Below are positions 1 through 5,149 of a stretch of 5,242 bases of DNA, piece by piece. The notes below the pieces were generated by a model. It did no database searches. It saw nothing but the letters and a program-made list of their open reading frames with translations, and was not told the origin of the DNA. The position numbers and the translations under genes are program-made. The DNA lies in NCBI GenBank assembly GCA_031256755.1, contig JAIRPZ010000215.1:1-5242 (forward strand). Direction: 5' to 3'. Position 1 is the first letter of the stretch. Every line of letters starts with the position of its first letter. Origin of the DNA: Planctomycetaceae bacterium (GTDB lineage: Bacteria; Planctomycetota; Planctomycetia; Pirellulales; Thermoguttaceae).

Positions 1-1127
1 TCCGCGCCGGACGCATTTGCCGCTCTGCTGCCGGCAAGTCCTGCCGTGCGGCTCGCCGCTGTCCCGCCGCCGGTCACACCGTTAATCACATCTTGGACGA
101 TGTCCTCAAGGTTCCCGCCGGTGTTTCCGCCCGTGTCGGTTTCGCCGGTGTTTCCGTCCTCATTCGGATCAGCGGGCGTACTGCTGCTGCCGCTGCCGGT
201 CATTCCGGGCGGTGTGTACGGCATGTCGCCGTCGCCGTAGGTTTCCTTCGCCCACGTTAAAAACGTTTCCCAAGTATTGACGCTATTTTGCCAAGATTCG
301 GTCTGATGAGTCGCGAACCACCGCCGCCATGCTTCACTGTTCCACGCATCGCCGGACTGTCCTTCAGGGACGCTTGGAATACCTTCAGGGAAATTTTTGT
401 TCGCCCACGTGATGAATTGGGTCGTGTTCTCTACGCCGGGGATTCCGCCTTCCTGCGAGTCAACATAACGCTGCCAATCTGCCAACACCCAATTACCTTC
501 AGGAACAGTAAGTTTTTTGCAGCCAGAGGGAAGCCCGTCATCATACCAGCGTCCCGTGGCATCTGTGATTACTTCGTAGTTGGAGCCAATCACTACTTTT
601 GGTGCAAACGGAATATCGGTATAGGCATACATTCCAAGGATAAAATGTTTGCCCGTAAAATTGGCTTTCGCCCAATCGAAAAAAGTGTCCCACGTGCCGG
701 GAAAACTTTCTTTGATTTCCGGGTACGCCTCGAAATACGTTCCCCATTCGCTTGCGTTCCAATCGCCGCTTTTCTCGCCCGGATGTCTGGGAATTCCTTC
801 TGGAAAATACTGATTTGCCCAAATACAGAACGCGGTAAGCGAATCCGCTCCGGCAATTTTCCCGCCGCAATAGCCCGCATCAAGGGATGCCTGCCACACG
901 GCGATGTCCCATTTGCCGGTGTCGGCGGTCAGTAAGTCGGACATGTCGGGGGCGGGCGCGTCGGGATTGGGGGTGGGTGTTTCGCCGTTTTCATCGGGAT
1001 TGGCAGGGTCGCCGGTTCCATCGTTATTGCCGGGGGTATTCCCGCTGTTTCCGCTGTTATTCGCCGGTTCACAGCCCGCGAAAGCAACGGCGAATGCTAA
1101 TAAAAAAACGCACAAAAATCTTCTCAT
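1..1127 (-). CDS. Predicted lipoprotein with four tryptophan-rich repeat units, C-terminus outside window
   Basis: I do not recognise the family. Reading leftwards from the ATG at 1127-1125, the frame stays open for 375 codons and leaves the window with no stop. The start follows an AAGGAG Shine-Dalgarno (1138-1133) with five bases between. Residues 1-18 are a short hydrophobic signal ending FAGC, so Cys19 is the likely lipidated residue and the protein probably sits in a membrane facing the periplasm or outside. Residues 20-72 are an Asn/Gly/Pro/Asp linker. Two A-type units (about 73-113 and 213-251) share W-x4-W and then T-x-F-x2-WAN-x2-FPEGIP. Each is followed by a B-type unit (about 123-157 and 262-297) with WN-x2-3-W and TW[DE]TFx2WAK. 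Residues 158-211 are non-repeated, and 303-375 are Gly/Ser/Thr-rich linker. Function is unknown; a surface or binding role is only a guess from the architecture. The coding call is confident, because the signal, RBS and repeats all agree with the frame. Confidence 0.88.
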   Translation of the reverse strand, partial: MRRFLCVFLLAFAVAFAGCEPANNSGNSGNTPGNNDGTGDPANPDENGETPTPNPDAPAPDMSDLLTADTGKWDIAVWQASLDAGYCGGKIAGADSLTAFCIWANQYFPEGIPRHPGEKSGDWNASEWGTYFEAYPEIKESFPGTWDTFFDWAKANFTGKHFILGMYAYTDIPFAPKVVIGSNYEVITDATGRWYDDGLPSGCKKLTVPEGNWVLADWQRYVDSQEGGIPGVENTTQFITWANKNFPEGIPSVPEGQSGDAWNSEAWRRWFATHQTESWQNSVNTWETFLTWAKETYGDGDMPYTPPGMTGSGSSSTPADPNEDGNTGETDTGGNTGGNLEDIVQDVINGVTGGGTAASRTAGLAGSRAANASGA

Positions 1128-1132
1128 GGTTA

Positions 1133-1151
1133 CTCCTTCCTCGTTTCGAGG
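1133..1151 (-). promoter_or_regulatory. Shine-Dalgarno of the lipoprotein gene with adjacent small hairpin
   Basis: On the minus strand AAGGAG (1138-1133) lies five bases before the ATG and fixes the start. Immediately upstream, CCTCG and CGAGG (1151-1147 and 1143-1139) can form a 5-bp hairpin with an AAA loop. It abuts the Shine-Dalgarno without covering it. The hairpin could tune ribosome access or be chance. I found no convincing -35/-10 pair between 1152 and 1230. Confidence 0.6.
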
Positions 1152-1228
1152 GGTTAGAGGATAAAATTTACCGATCCGTCCTATTTTCACAGGTCATTGC
1201 ACGCGAAATAACCTAATCCGTTATCACA

Positions 1229-1402
1229 TCAGGGATTGCAGAGAACGCAAACAAGACCGCTCAAGACAGGAGCGGTGCGTTCAATAGATGGTTTTCTTCC
1301 CTCGTTCCAATGAGGTGCGTTGCGATATTCAACCTTGCACCGCTGAAGATTGCCATTGAAGTATGCGCAGACGCTCCCGGACGGGAGCAACGCAGGTTTC
1401 AT
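1229..1402 (-). other. Unrecognised 57-codon open frame inside the structured region
   Basis: An ATG at 1402-1400 opens 57 codons ending in TGA at 1231-1229. The product would be basic, contain four Cys, and include the stretches YFNGNLQRCKVEYRNA and PSIERTAPVLSG. There is no Shine-Dalgarno, and the frame coincides almost exactly with the helices of the candidate RNA. Another 56-codon frame is open on the opposite strand (1310-1480). I record it because it is too short for most gene calls. I think it more likely to be an incidental frame in a structured or repeated noncoding element, although a small protein or leader peptide cannot be excluded. Confidence 0.2.
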
Positions 1403-1445
1403 ACTTCATCGGAAAAACTTCACTCGGCTTGCGCCGTTTGGAACG
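1256..1445 (-). ncRNA. Candidate structured RNA with alternative terminator/antiterminator pairings
   Basis: Read on the minus strand, an 8-bp outer helix CGTTCCAA/TTGGAACG (1445-1438 with 1310-1303) encloses three hairpins. The first is CGGC/GCCG (1436-1433 with 1428-1425). The second is a 9-bp helix (1408-1400 with 1365-1357) topped by GCTCCC/GGGAGC (1388-1383 with 1378-1373). The third is GGTGC/GCACC (1341-1337 with 1318-1314), extended by GTTG/CAAC. Downstream, ACCGCTC/GAGCGGT (1276-1270 with 1262-1256) forms a 7-bp hairpin followed by CTTGTTT. An 8-bp pairing AGCGGTGC/GCACCGCT (1344-1337 with 1278-1271) would exclude both the third hairpin and the terminator-like one. The lipoprotein start lies about 120 bases downstream, so this could be a cis-acting attenuator. 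The strand is inferred: the helices exist on either strand, and only the tail and the neighbour favour minus. It matches no riboswitch, tmRNA, RNase P or SRP consensus that I know. Confidence 0.38.
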
Positions 1446-1509
1446 TGAAATCAACCAATCCGCCTAATGACGGCTATTGAAATGCTGACGTACTCTAAAA
1501 TTATCGCCC

Positions 1510-1523
1510 GAACAAATTTGTTC
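1510..1523. promoter_or_regulatory. Perfect 14-bp palindrome, possible operator
   Basis: The bases GAACAAATTTGTTC form a perfect palindrome in the intergenic region, about 270 bp before the His-rich gene start. Symmetric sites of this kind are often bound by dimeric repressors. The GAAC/GTTC half-sites recall the Gram-positive LexA box, but the spacer is six bases, not four, and no SOS gene is nearby. The regulator is unknown. Confidence 0.25.
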
Positions 1524-1696
1524 AGGCATGTTCGTGTCGTGCTGTCCGGCACTTGCCCGTCATTCAAAACGAACAACGGCACGCCGTCCGGCAACGCAGA
1601 TATTATACTTTCCGTTTTTGAAAATGCAAGAAAAGGAAAAAGATTTTTCACCTTGCGGAACTTACGAACCGGACGGAGGTTTAATCAACAGTTCTC

Positions 1697-1763
1697 ACAG
1701 GATGTCGGATCGGCGTTTGTTTCGAGACATCTGTGCCATGACATCGGTGCGATGACATCCTGT
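1697..1763 (+). promoter_or_regulatory. Leader inverted repeat with 14-bp tandem repeats before the His-rich gene
   Basis: ACAGGATGTC (1697-1706) is the exact reverse complement of GACATCCTGT (1754-1763), a 10-bp inverted repeat around 47 bases. Two 14-bp tandem copies (1727-1740 and 1741-1754), ACATCtGTGCcATG then ACATCgGTGCgATG, lead into a third ACATC. GACATC therefore occurs three times, and each copy could pair with GATGTC at 1701-1706, giving alternative hairpins 15-47 bases upstream of the Shine-Dalgarno at 1778. The element may act as a repeated protein site or as a 5'-leader structure. No transcript start is known. Confidence 0.35.
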
Positions 1764-1777
1764 TTATCCCTAACTTT

Positions 1778-1785
1778 AAGGAGGT
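1778..1785 (+). promoter_or_regulatory. Perfect Shine-Dalgarno that sets the His-rich gene start
   Basis: AAGGAGGT lies five bases before the ATG at 1791. It fixes this start over the longer in-phase frame that begins at 1467. The match to the 16S anti-Shine-Dalgarno is complete and suggests efficient translation. Confidence 0.85.
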
Positions 1786-1790
1786 TATTT

Positions 1791-2180
1791 ATGTTCCTTT
1801 CATTGATTCGTCCGGCTGCGGTGCGGAAACTGTCCGCCGCAGTCCTTGTAGCCCTGTTCCTTTGCGTTTCGGCAGCCGCTGCTAACGCACAAACCGCTGA
1901 CCCTTCCGACAGCGGTACGAAAACGAAAGCAGACGTTGTTGACAAAACCGGCGGGAAACATGCCCGTACTCACGGCAGTCACAGCAGTGCCAAAGGCGAA
2001 AAACACGCCTGTACCGACGGCAAGTGTGATCATCACGGCAGCAAAGGCGGGAAAAAACATGCCCGTACTGACGGCAAGTGCGATCATCACGGCAGCAAAG
2101 GCGGAAAACACGCCTGTGCCGACGGTAAGAGCGGTCATTACGGTTTCAAGGGCGGAAAACACGCCCGTACTGCCGACTAA
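1791..2180 (+). CDS. Small exported His/Lys/Gly/Cys-rich repeat protein, possible metal binder
   Basis: The gene encodes 129 residues and I recognise no family. Residues 1-33 are a Sec signal peptide: positive residues at 7, 12 and 13, a hydrophobic core, and a likely cut after ANA at 33. Residues 34-53 are a polar linker. The rest is tandem repeats of about 17 residues with the pattern GGKHAxTDGKCDHHGSK: copies at 54-68, 69-85, 86-103 and 104-120, plus a cut-off copy at 121-129. The mature chain has about 12 His, four Cys (74, 79, 96, 109), many Lys and almost no large hydrophobic residues, so it is probably disordered. The His and Cys spacing suggests binding of Ni, Zn, Cu or similar ions in the periplasm or outside, but that is inference from composition. 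A strong Shine-Dalgarno precedes it and a strong terminator follows, so it is probably transcribed alone. Confidence 0.82.
   Translation: MFLSLIRPAAVRKLSAAVLVALFLCVSAAAANAQTADPSDSGTKTKADVVDKTGGKHARTHGSHSSAKGEKHACTDGKCDHHGSKGGKKHARTDGKCDHHGSKGGKHACADGKSGHYGFKGGKHARTAD
1953..2177 (+). repeat. Coding tandem repeats of about 51-54 bp
   Basis: Within the His-rich gene, units of about 45-54 bp recur, each containing AAACA(T/C)GCC(C/T)GTAC and most containing GATCATCACGGCAGCAAAGG. The two central copies are nearly identical. The outer copies have drifted, and the last is cut short by the stop codon. The pattern indicates growth by unit duplication and makes copy number prone to change. Confidence 0.8.
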
Positions 2181-2195
2181 ATGCGGTGTTCTAAT

Positions 2196-2227
2196 CCGGC
2201 GAAAAATGTTTCGGCACGAATCGCCGG
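2196..2227. repeat. Short inverted repeat after the His-rich gene
   Basis: CCGGCGA (2196-2202) and TCGCCGG (2221-2227) are perfect 7-bp inverted arms around an 18-base loop. They lie between the stop codon and the main terminator. No T-run follows, so this is not a terminator by itself; it may protect the transcript 3' end or be incidental. Confidence 0.3.
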
Positions 2228-2247
2228 CGCAAGAATGTGAAAAAGTC

Positions 2248-2287
2248 AAAGGCGGGAATGATTCATATTCATTCCCGCTTTTTTTTT
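2248..2287 (+). terminator. Intrinsic terminator after the His-rich gene, possibly bidirectional
   Basis: GCGGGAATGA (2252-2261) pairs perfectly with TCATTCCCGC (2269-2278) around a 7-base loop. A G-T pair and an AAA/TTT pairing extend the stem, and nine T residues (2279-2287) follow. This is a textbook rho-independent terminator for the plus strand. On the minus strand the stem is followed by CTTTGACTTTTT, a weaker T-rich tail, so it may also end aroC transcription, whose stop codon at 2292-2294 is only a few bases away. Confidence 0.93.
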
Positions 2288-2291
2288 CAAA

Positions 2292-3386
2292 TTAAATCTT
2301 GCCGCCGCACGCCGTTTCGTTTTGCAGTCCGTCCGCAATTTCCCAAGCGGCGGCGTTTTCAATGACCACGCTTGCCGCCGGCACAGCACAAACATCGCTG
2401 CGTTCATAGACAGCCGGCATCGGCTTTTTCGTCATTAAATCAATCGAATCCAGCGGTTTCAGCAATGTCGGAATCGGTTTCACCGCCGCCCGAAGAACAA
2501 CGGCTGCACCATTCGTCATTCCGCCTTCAATGCCGCCGGCATTGTTCGTTTGCCGCACAAAACCGCGGCACGGCGCATGTTCCAAACCGGCATCATAACC
2601 GATAGGATCATGCATAGCGGAACCCAATGTCCGGGCCGATTCAAAACCAAGACCGATTTCCACTCCCTTGACGGATTGAACCGACATTACGGCTCGTGCC
2701 AGTTTGCCGTCCAGTTTGTCCGTCCACTGAACATGCGATCCCAGCCCAATCGGGACATAAAATGCCCGGACTTCGACCACGCCGCCGACTGTATCGCCGT
2801 CTTTGGCAATGCCGTCCACATATTTTTTCAATTCGCAATCCTGTTCGGGGAAAACGGTATAAAATTCGCTTTCATTCCGCCGCTGCAAAAGTTCTTCCGG
2901 CGTAAAATGACGGTCATCGGCAGGCAGCGTAAACGTGCCGATGCTTTTGACAAAACCGATAACGGTGATATTTTGCCGCCGCAGCAGATGTTTCGCCAAT
3001 GCACCGGCGGCAACGCGTCCGGCGGTTTCCCGTGCGCTGGCTCTTTCAAGAACCGGACGGATCGGCAGTCCGTATTTGACGGCACCGGCAAGATCCGCAT
3101 GCCCCGGACGCGGACAGGTGATGTCGGGAGCGGTGTCGATCCGGCAATCCTGATTTTTGATCCAAAGCGTGATCGGTGCGCCGGTCGACTGCCCCCGCCA
3201 AATGCCGGTCAGGATTTCTGCGGTATCGGTTTCGATTTTCTGCCGTCCGCCGCGTCCGTAGCCCCCCTGCCTTCGCCGCAATTCGGCATTGATCAGGTCA
3301 AAATCAATGGTCAGACCGGCAGGGAAATCCTCTACGAGTGCTAAAATTCCCTGTCCGTGCGATTCTCCGGCGGTGCTGTATTTCAT
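2292..3386 (-). CDS. aroC: Chorismate synthase
   Basis: The enzyme converts 5-enolpyruvylshikimate-3-phosphate to chorismate, the last shared step of aromatic amino-acid, folate and quinone synthesis, and needs reduced FMN in the cytoplasm. The protein is 364 residues, the normal length. All three family signatures are visible. The first is TAGESHG near residues 5-11, followed by PAG at 22-24. The second is around 114-131 (ERASARETAGRVAAGALA). The third is around 329-345 (RSDVCAVPAASVVIENA). RRQGGYGRGGR (38-48), RPGHADL (93-99) and NNAGGIEGGMTNG (281-293) are also characteristic. The first signature departs slightly from the usual pattern (Leu15 and Asp20), which need not affect activity. The N-terminal MKYSTAGESHG supports this start, although no Shine-Dalgarno is apparent. 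It lies 69 bp downstream of nfo in the same direction and has its own TATAAT, so it may be transcribed both with and without nfo. Confidence 0.97.
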   Translation of the reverse strand: MKYSTAGESHGQGILALVEDFPAGLTIDFDLINAELRRRQGGYGRGGRQKIETDTAEILTGIWRGQSTGAPITLWIKNQDCRIDTAPDITCPRPGHADLAGAVKYGLPIRPVLERASARETAGRVAAGALAKHLLRRQNITVIGFVKSIGTFTLPADDRHFTPEELLQRRNESEFYTVFPEQDCELKKYVDGIAKDGDTVGGVVEVRAFYVPIGLGSHVQWTDKLDGKLARAVMSVQSVKGVEIGLGFESARTLGSAMHDPIGYDAGLEHAPCRGFVRQTNNAGGIEGGMTNGAAVVLRAAVKPIPTLLKPLDSIDLMTKKPMPAVYERSDVCAVPAASVVIENAAAWEIADGLQNETACGGKI

Positions 3387-3413
3387 CGTTTTCTCTATTT
3401 AGGACTGCGGGAC

Positions 3414-3419
3414 ATTATA
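3414..3419 (-). promoter_or_regulatory. TATAAT -10 hexamer upstream of aroC
   Basis: A perfect TATAAT on the minus strand, preceded by G, lies about 27 bases before the aroC ATG and implies a leader of about 20 bases. There is no good -35 at 16-18 bases; a TTGCCG lies only nine bases upstream. It is a weak or activator-dependent promoter, or a chance match in the gap. Confidence 0.4.
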
Positions 3420-3424
3420 CCGCG

Positions 3425-3450
3425 CCGGCGGCAAGTTTTTATCCCGCCGG
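3425..3450. repeat. Inverted repeat between nfo and aroC
   Basis: CCGGCGG (3425-3431) and CCGCCGG (3444-3450) form a perfect 7-bp GC stem around a 12-base loop, just past the nfo stop codon. No T-run follows the stem on the minus strand, so it is not a clear intrinsic terminator. It could stabilise the nfo mRNA end or cause partial pausing before aroC. Confidence 0.4.
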
Positions 3451-3455
3451 ACACT

Positions 3456-4343
3456 TTACCGCAGCATATCTTTCAGCGTCCGCAAGTTGACGATGTCCCA
3501 GTCGGCGTTGTCCGCATCCGTTCCCTTCGGCGTTTCAAGATACATCGGCAATCCGGCAAATCGGGGATCGTTCACCAAAAGACGGAAGGGTTCCAGTCCG
3601 AGCGTACCGTGTCCGATGTGAGCGTGACGGTCGATGCGGCTGCCGCAGCCCTTCACACTGTCGTTCAGGTGAAACGCTTTTAACCGCTCCAGCCCGATAA
3701 TGCGGTCGAATTCGGCAAATGTTTTGTCGTAGTCCTTTTCTGTTTGCAGCGAATAGCCCGCTGCCGTGATATGACACGTGTCGATACATACGCCGAACCG
3801 GTGCGGGTTTGCCGAAAGTTCTATGATTCGGGCAAGGTGTTCAAACCGCCAGCCGAGGTTGGTTCCTTGTCCTGCCGTTGTTTCCAGCAGTACCAAAATA
3901 TCCGCAGCGGCGTTTTCTGCTTGTGTGCCGATTTGTCCGAAAACGGCATCAAACGATGCGGCAATCCGTTTGAGACCGTTTTCTTCGGCGCGATCGGAAT
4001 CATCGCCGGTCGGACTGCCGGGGTGCATGACGATTTGCGGAATCCCCAGCATGGCTGCACGTTCTATTTCCTCCGCAAACGCAGCGGCGGACTTCTGCCG
4101 TAAATCTTCTTTACCGGAACCGAGATTGATGAGATAGGAATCGTGGATAAGCGGCTGAATAATTTTCCGGTCGGCGAGTGCCTGTTGAAACTTGCGGCAT
4201 TCTTCTTCGGAAAGCGGCGGTGCTTTCCACCGGGAACTGTTTTTGGAAAAAATCTGTACGCAGCCGAAACCGTGATCGGCGGCGGCGTGAACGGCTTTGT
4301 CATGACCGCCGGAAATGGATTCGTGAACGCCGAAACAGGGCAT
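3456..4343 (-). CDS. nfo: Endonuclease IV (deoxyribonuclease IV, AP endonuclease)
   Basis: This enzyme cuts the DNA backbone 5' of abasic sites and removes blocked 3' ends in base-excision repair. It is a TIM-barrel protein with three zinc ions. The product is 295 residues, close to the usual 280-300. The full set of expected zinc ligands can be placed: His67 (LIHDSYL), His107 (VMHPG), Glu154 (LLETTAGQGT), Asp188 and His191 (CIDTCH), His225 (FHLND), Asp238 and His240 (DRHAHIG), and Glu270 (YLETPKG). The N-terminal GVHESISGG matches the family opening GxHxSxxGG, which supports this ATG, though no Shine-Dalgarno precedes it. It reads in the same direction as aroC and ends 69 bp upstream of it. 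Nothing visible suggests inactivation. Confidence 0.97.
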   Translation of the reverse strand: MPCFGVHESISGGHDKAVHAAADHGFGCVQIFSKNSSRWKAPPLSEEECRKFQQALADRKIIQPLIHDSYLINLGSGKEDLRQKSAAAFAEEIERAAMLGIPQIVMHPGSPTGDDSDRAEENGLKRIAASFDAVFGQIGTQAENAAADILVLLETTAGQGTNLGWRFEHLARIIELSANPHRFGVCIDTCHITAAGYSLQTEKDYDKTFAEFDRIIGLERLKAFHLNDSVKGCGSRIDRHAHIGHGTLGLEPFRLLVNDPRFAGLPMYLETPKGTDADNADWDIVNLRTLKDMLR

Positions 4344-4414
4344 AAGATCAGTACACCGGACAGACCGTTTGGAAGATCATTCCGTCTGCCGGCTGTCCGC
4401 AGACCGGCGGTACG

Positions 4415-4420
4415 ATTATA
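4415..4420 (-). promoter_or_regulatory. TATAAT -10 hexamer upstream of nfo
   Basis: A perfect minus-strand TATAAT lies about 71 bases before the nfo ATG. At a 17-base spacing the -35 would be TTTTCT, matching TTGACA at three of six positions. The implied leader of about 65 bases contains GTCTGC and GCAGAC as a possible short hairpin (around 4403-4374). A plausible promoter, not proven. Confidence 0.4.
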
Positions 4421-4517
4421 AACCATGTTCCGTTTGGAGAAAAGCACGCCGGCTCCCTGCGGTCTGTGGTCTGCTGTCTGCCCCGCACACCGCGCTGCCG
4501 GAAACGTGATTCAGTTT

Positions 4518-4586
4518 GCAGGCATCAGACGGCAGACGGCAGTTTGCAGAAGAAAAGATGCCTGCAATCTGCCGTCTGATGCCTGC
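4518..4586. repeat. Perfect 19-bp inverted repeat with a 31-base spacer
   Basis: The bases at 4518-4536 (GCAGGCATCAGACGGCAGA) are the exact reverse complement of 4568-4586. The spacer holds a further direct copy of GATGCCTGC (4557-4565), also present in the right arm at 4578-4586, and a CAGACGG doubling at the left arm's inner edge. There is no T-run, so it is not a simple terminator. It could be a REP-like palindromic element, a miniature mobile element remnant or an mRNA-stabilising hairpin. Confidence 0.7.
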
Positions 4587-4910
4587 GGACAACGGGCGTT
4601 GCCCGACTCCTGCAATGCCTCCACAGCGTTCCCGACCCGCGGTCAAAACACGGGGTCTCCCATCCGTTTCATACCGTCATTGCCATAACTTGAGCCGGCA
4701 TTACAGATATTGCGGTTTATAGGCAGCGTCTGCTGCTTGAAGTGATTTATCAATATCATCGGGATGACATTTTTCAGGTGAAGACCAACAACAAGAAAAC
4801 GCCGGAACAGTTCCCGTTAATTTTTTTTTCCAGCGTGAAACAGCGGAACCGGACGACAAACACGTTTTTCGGGTGTGGCGTTGGGCGAAGTTTGGACGTT
4901 TCTGACGGGA

Positions 4911-5054
4911 ATGGCTGGAGCAGTAGTGCGTCTGATGAAGAAGAAAGAGCGCACTTTGCAGGAAGTGAGAGAACGATTGAGAGCAAAACATCAAAACGCT
5001 TGCCAAATGCAATACTCCGCAACGGACTGGTGCTGGACACAAAAAATTCTGTAA
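4911..5054 (+). CDS. Possible 47-residue small protein, or tail of a decayed gene
   Basis: An ATG at 4911 opens 47 codons; a GTG at 4875 would make 59. The product has a short Ala/Val start, then a Lys/Arg/Glu-rich stretch at about 10-27 that looks helical (KKKERTLQEVRERLRAK), and a C-terminal part with two Trp and two Cys. There is no clear Shine-Dalgarno. The overlapping frame-1 reading of the same bases is Ser-rich and less protein-like, which slightly favours this one. I do not recognise it. Confidence 0.2.
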   Translation: MAGAVVRLMKKKERTLQEVRERLRAKHQNACQMQYSATDWCWTQKIL

Positions 5055-5110
5055 AAACTAACCGCTTCAAAATAACACAGTGCGGTGGACAGTCATACGT
5101 CCTCTCCAGA

Positions 5111-5129
5111 ATGTATCAAAATCATACAT
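5111..5129. repeat. Small AT-rich inverted repeat
   Basis: ATGTAT (5111-5116) and ATACAT (5124-5129) form a perfect 6-bp inverted repeat around CAAAATC, upstream of the promoter-like hexamers at 5150-5179. The palindrome TTGCGCAA follows at 5133-5140. Either could be an operator for a gene to the right, but both are short enough to be chance. Confidence 0.25.
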
Positions 5130-5149
5130 ATTTTGCGCAACCGCTTTAT

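Larger units (their letters stand above)
1128..1790. other. Long structured intergenic region between divergent genes
   Basis: About 660 bases separate the divergently read lipoprotein and His-rich genes. I see no protein gene with a start signal, signal peptide or recognisable motif. Short frames of 56-57 codons are open on both strands through 1229-1480. A longer plus-strand frame opens at 1467 and runs in phase into the His-rich gene. The region does hold a multi-helix element (1256-1445), a perfect 14-bp palindrome (1510-1523), a TATACT -10-like hexamer (1604-1609) without a good -35, a small A/T-stem hairpin near 1626-1660, and a repeat-rich leader (1697-1763). This density of structure suggests regulatory or noncoding RNA content more than a gene. 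Confidence 0.6.

Noticed and set aside
288..935. Plus-strand open frame of 215 codons opposite the lipoprotein gene
   Set aside because: The minus frame is longer, has a Shine-Dalgarno, lipobox and internal protein repeats. The plus product has no recognisable features.
1510..1523. LexA box
   Set aside because: The GAAC and GTTC half-sites are six bases apart, not the four of the Gram-positive consensus, and no SOS gene is adjacent.
1953..2177. Tandem repeats as a possible CRISPR array
   Set aside because: The repeat units are contiguous, in phase with one reading frame and have no unique spacers.
1467..2180. A 108-residue N-terminal extension of the His-rich protein
   Set aside because: The perfect Shine-Dalgarno at 1778-1785 and a textbook signal peptide starting at 1791 fix the start. 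The extension would bury the signal peptide inside the chain.
1800..2249. Minus-strand open frame of 149 codons antisense to the His-rich gene
   Set aside because: Its repeats are only the complement of the tandem coding repeats, it crosses the terminator arm, and it has no ribosome binding site.
2550..3344. Plus-strand open frame of 264 codons over aroC
   Set aside because: It is fully antisense to a chorismate synthase with all family signatures intact.
3425..3450. Intrinsic terminator between nfo and aroC
   Set aside because: The stem is good, but no T-run follows it on the minus strand.
4524..4580. Neisserial DNA uptake sequences in the 19-bp inverted repeat
   Set aside because: The arm contains GCCGTCTGAT, one base off the neisserial GCCGTCTGAA, and nothing else suggests Neisseria. 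No other copies were seen in the window.
4774..5070. Minus-strand open frames of 98 and 113 codons near the right end
   Set aside because: They lack ribosome binding sites and recognisable motifs, and their Ser/Phe/Leu-rich composition looks like the complement of the plus-strand fragments.
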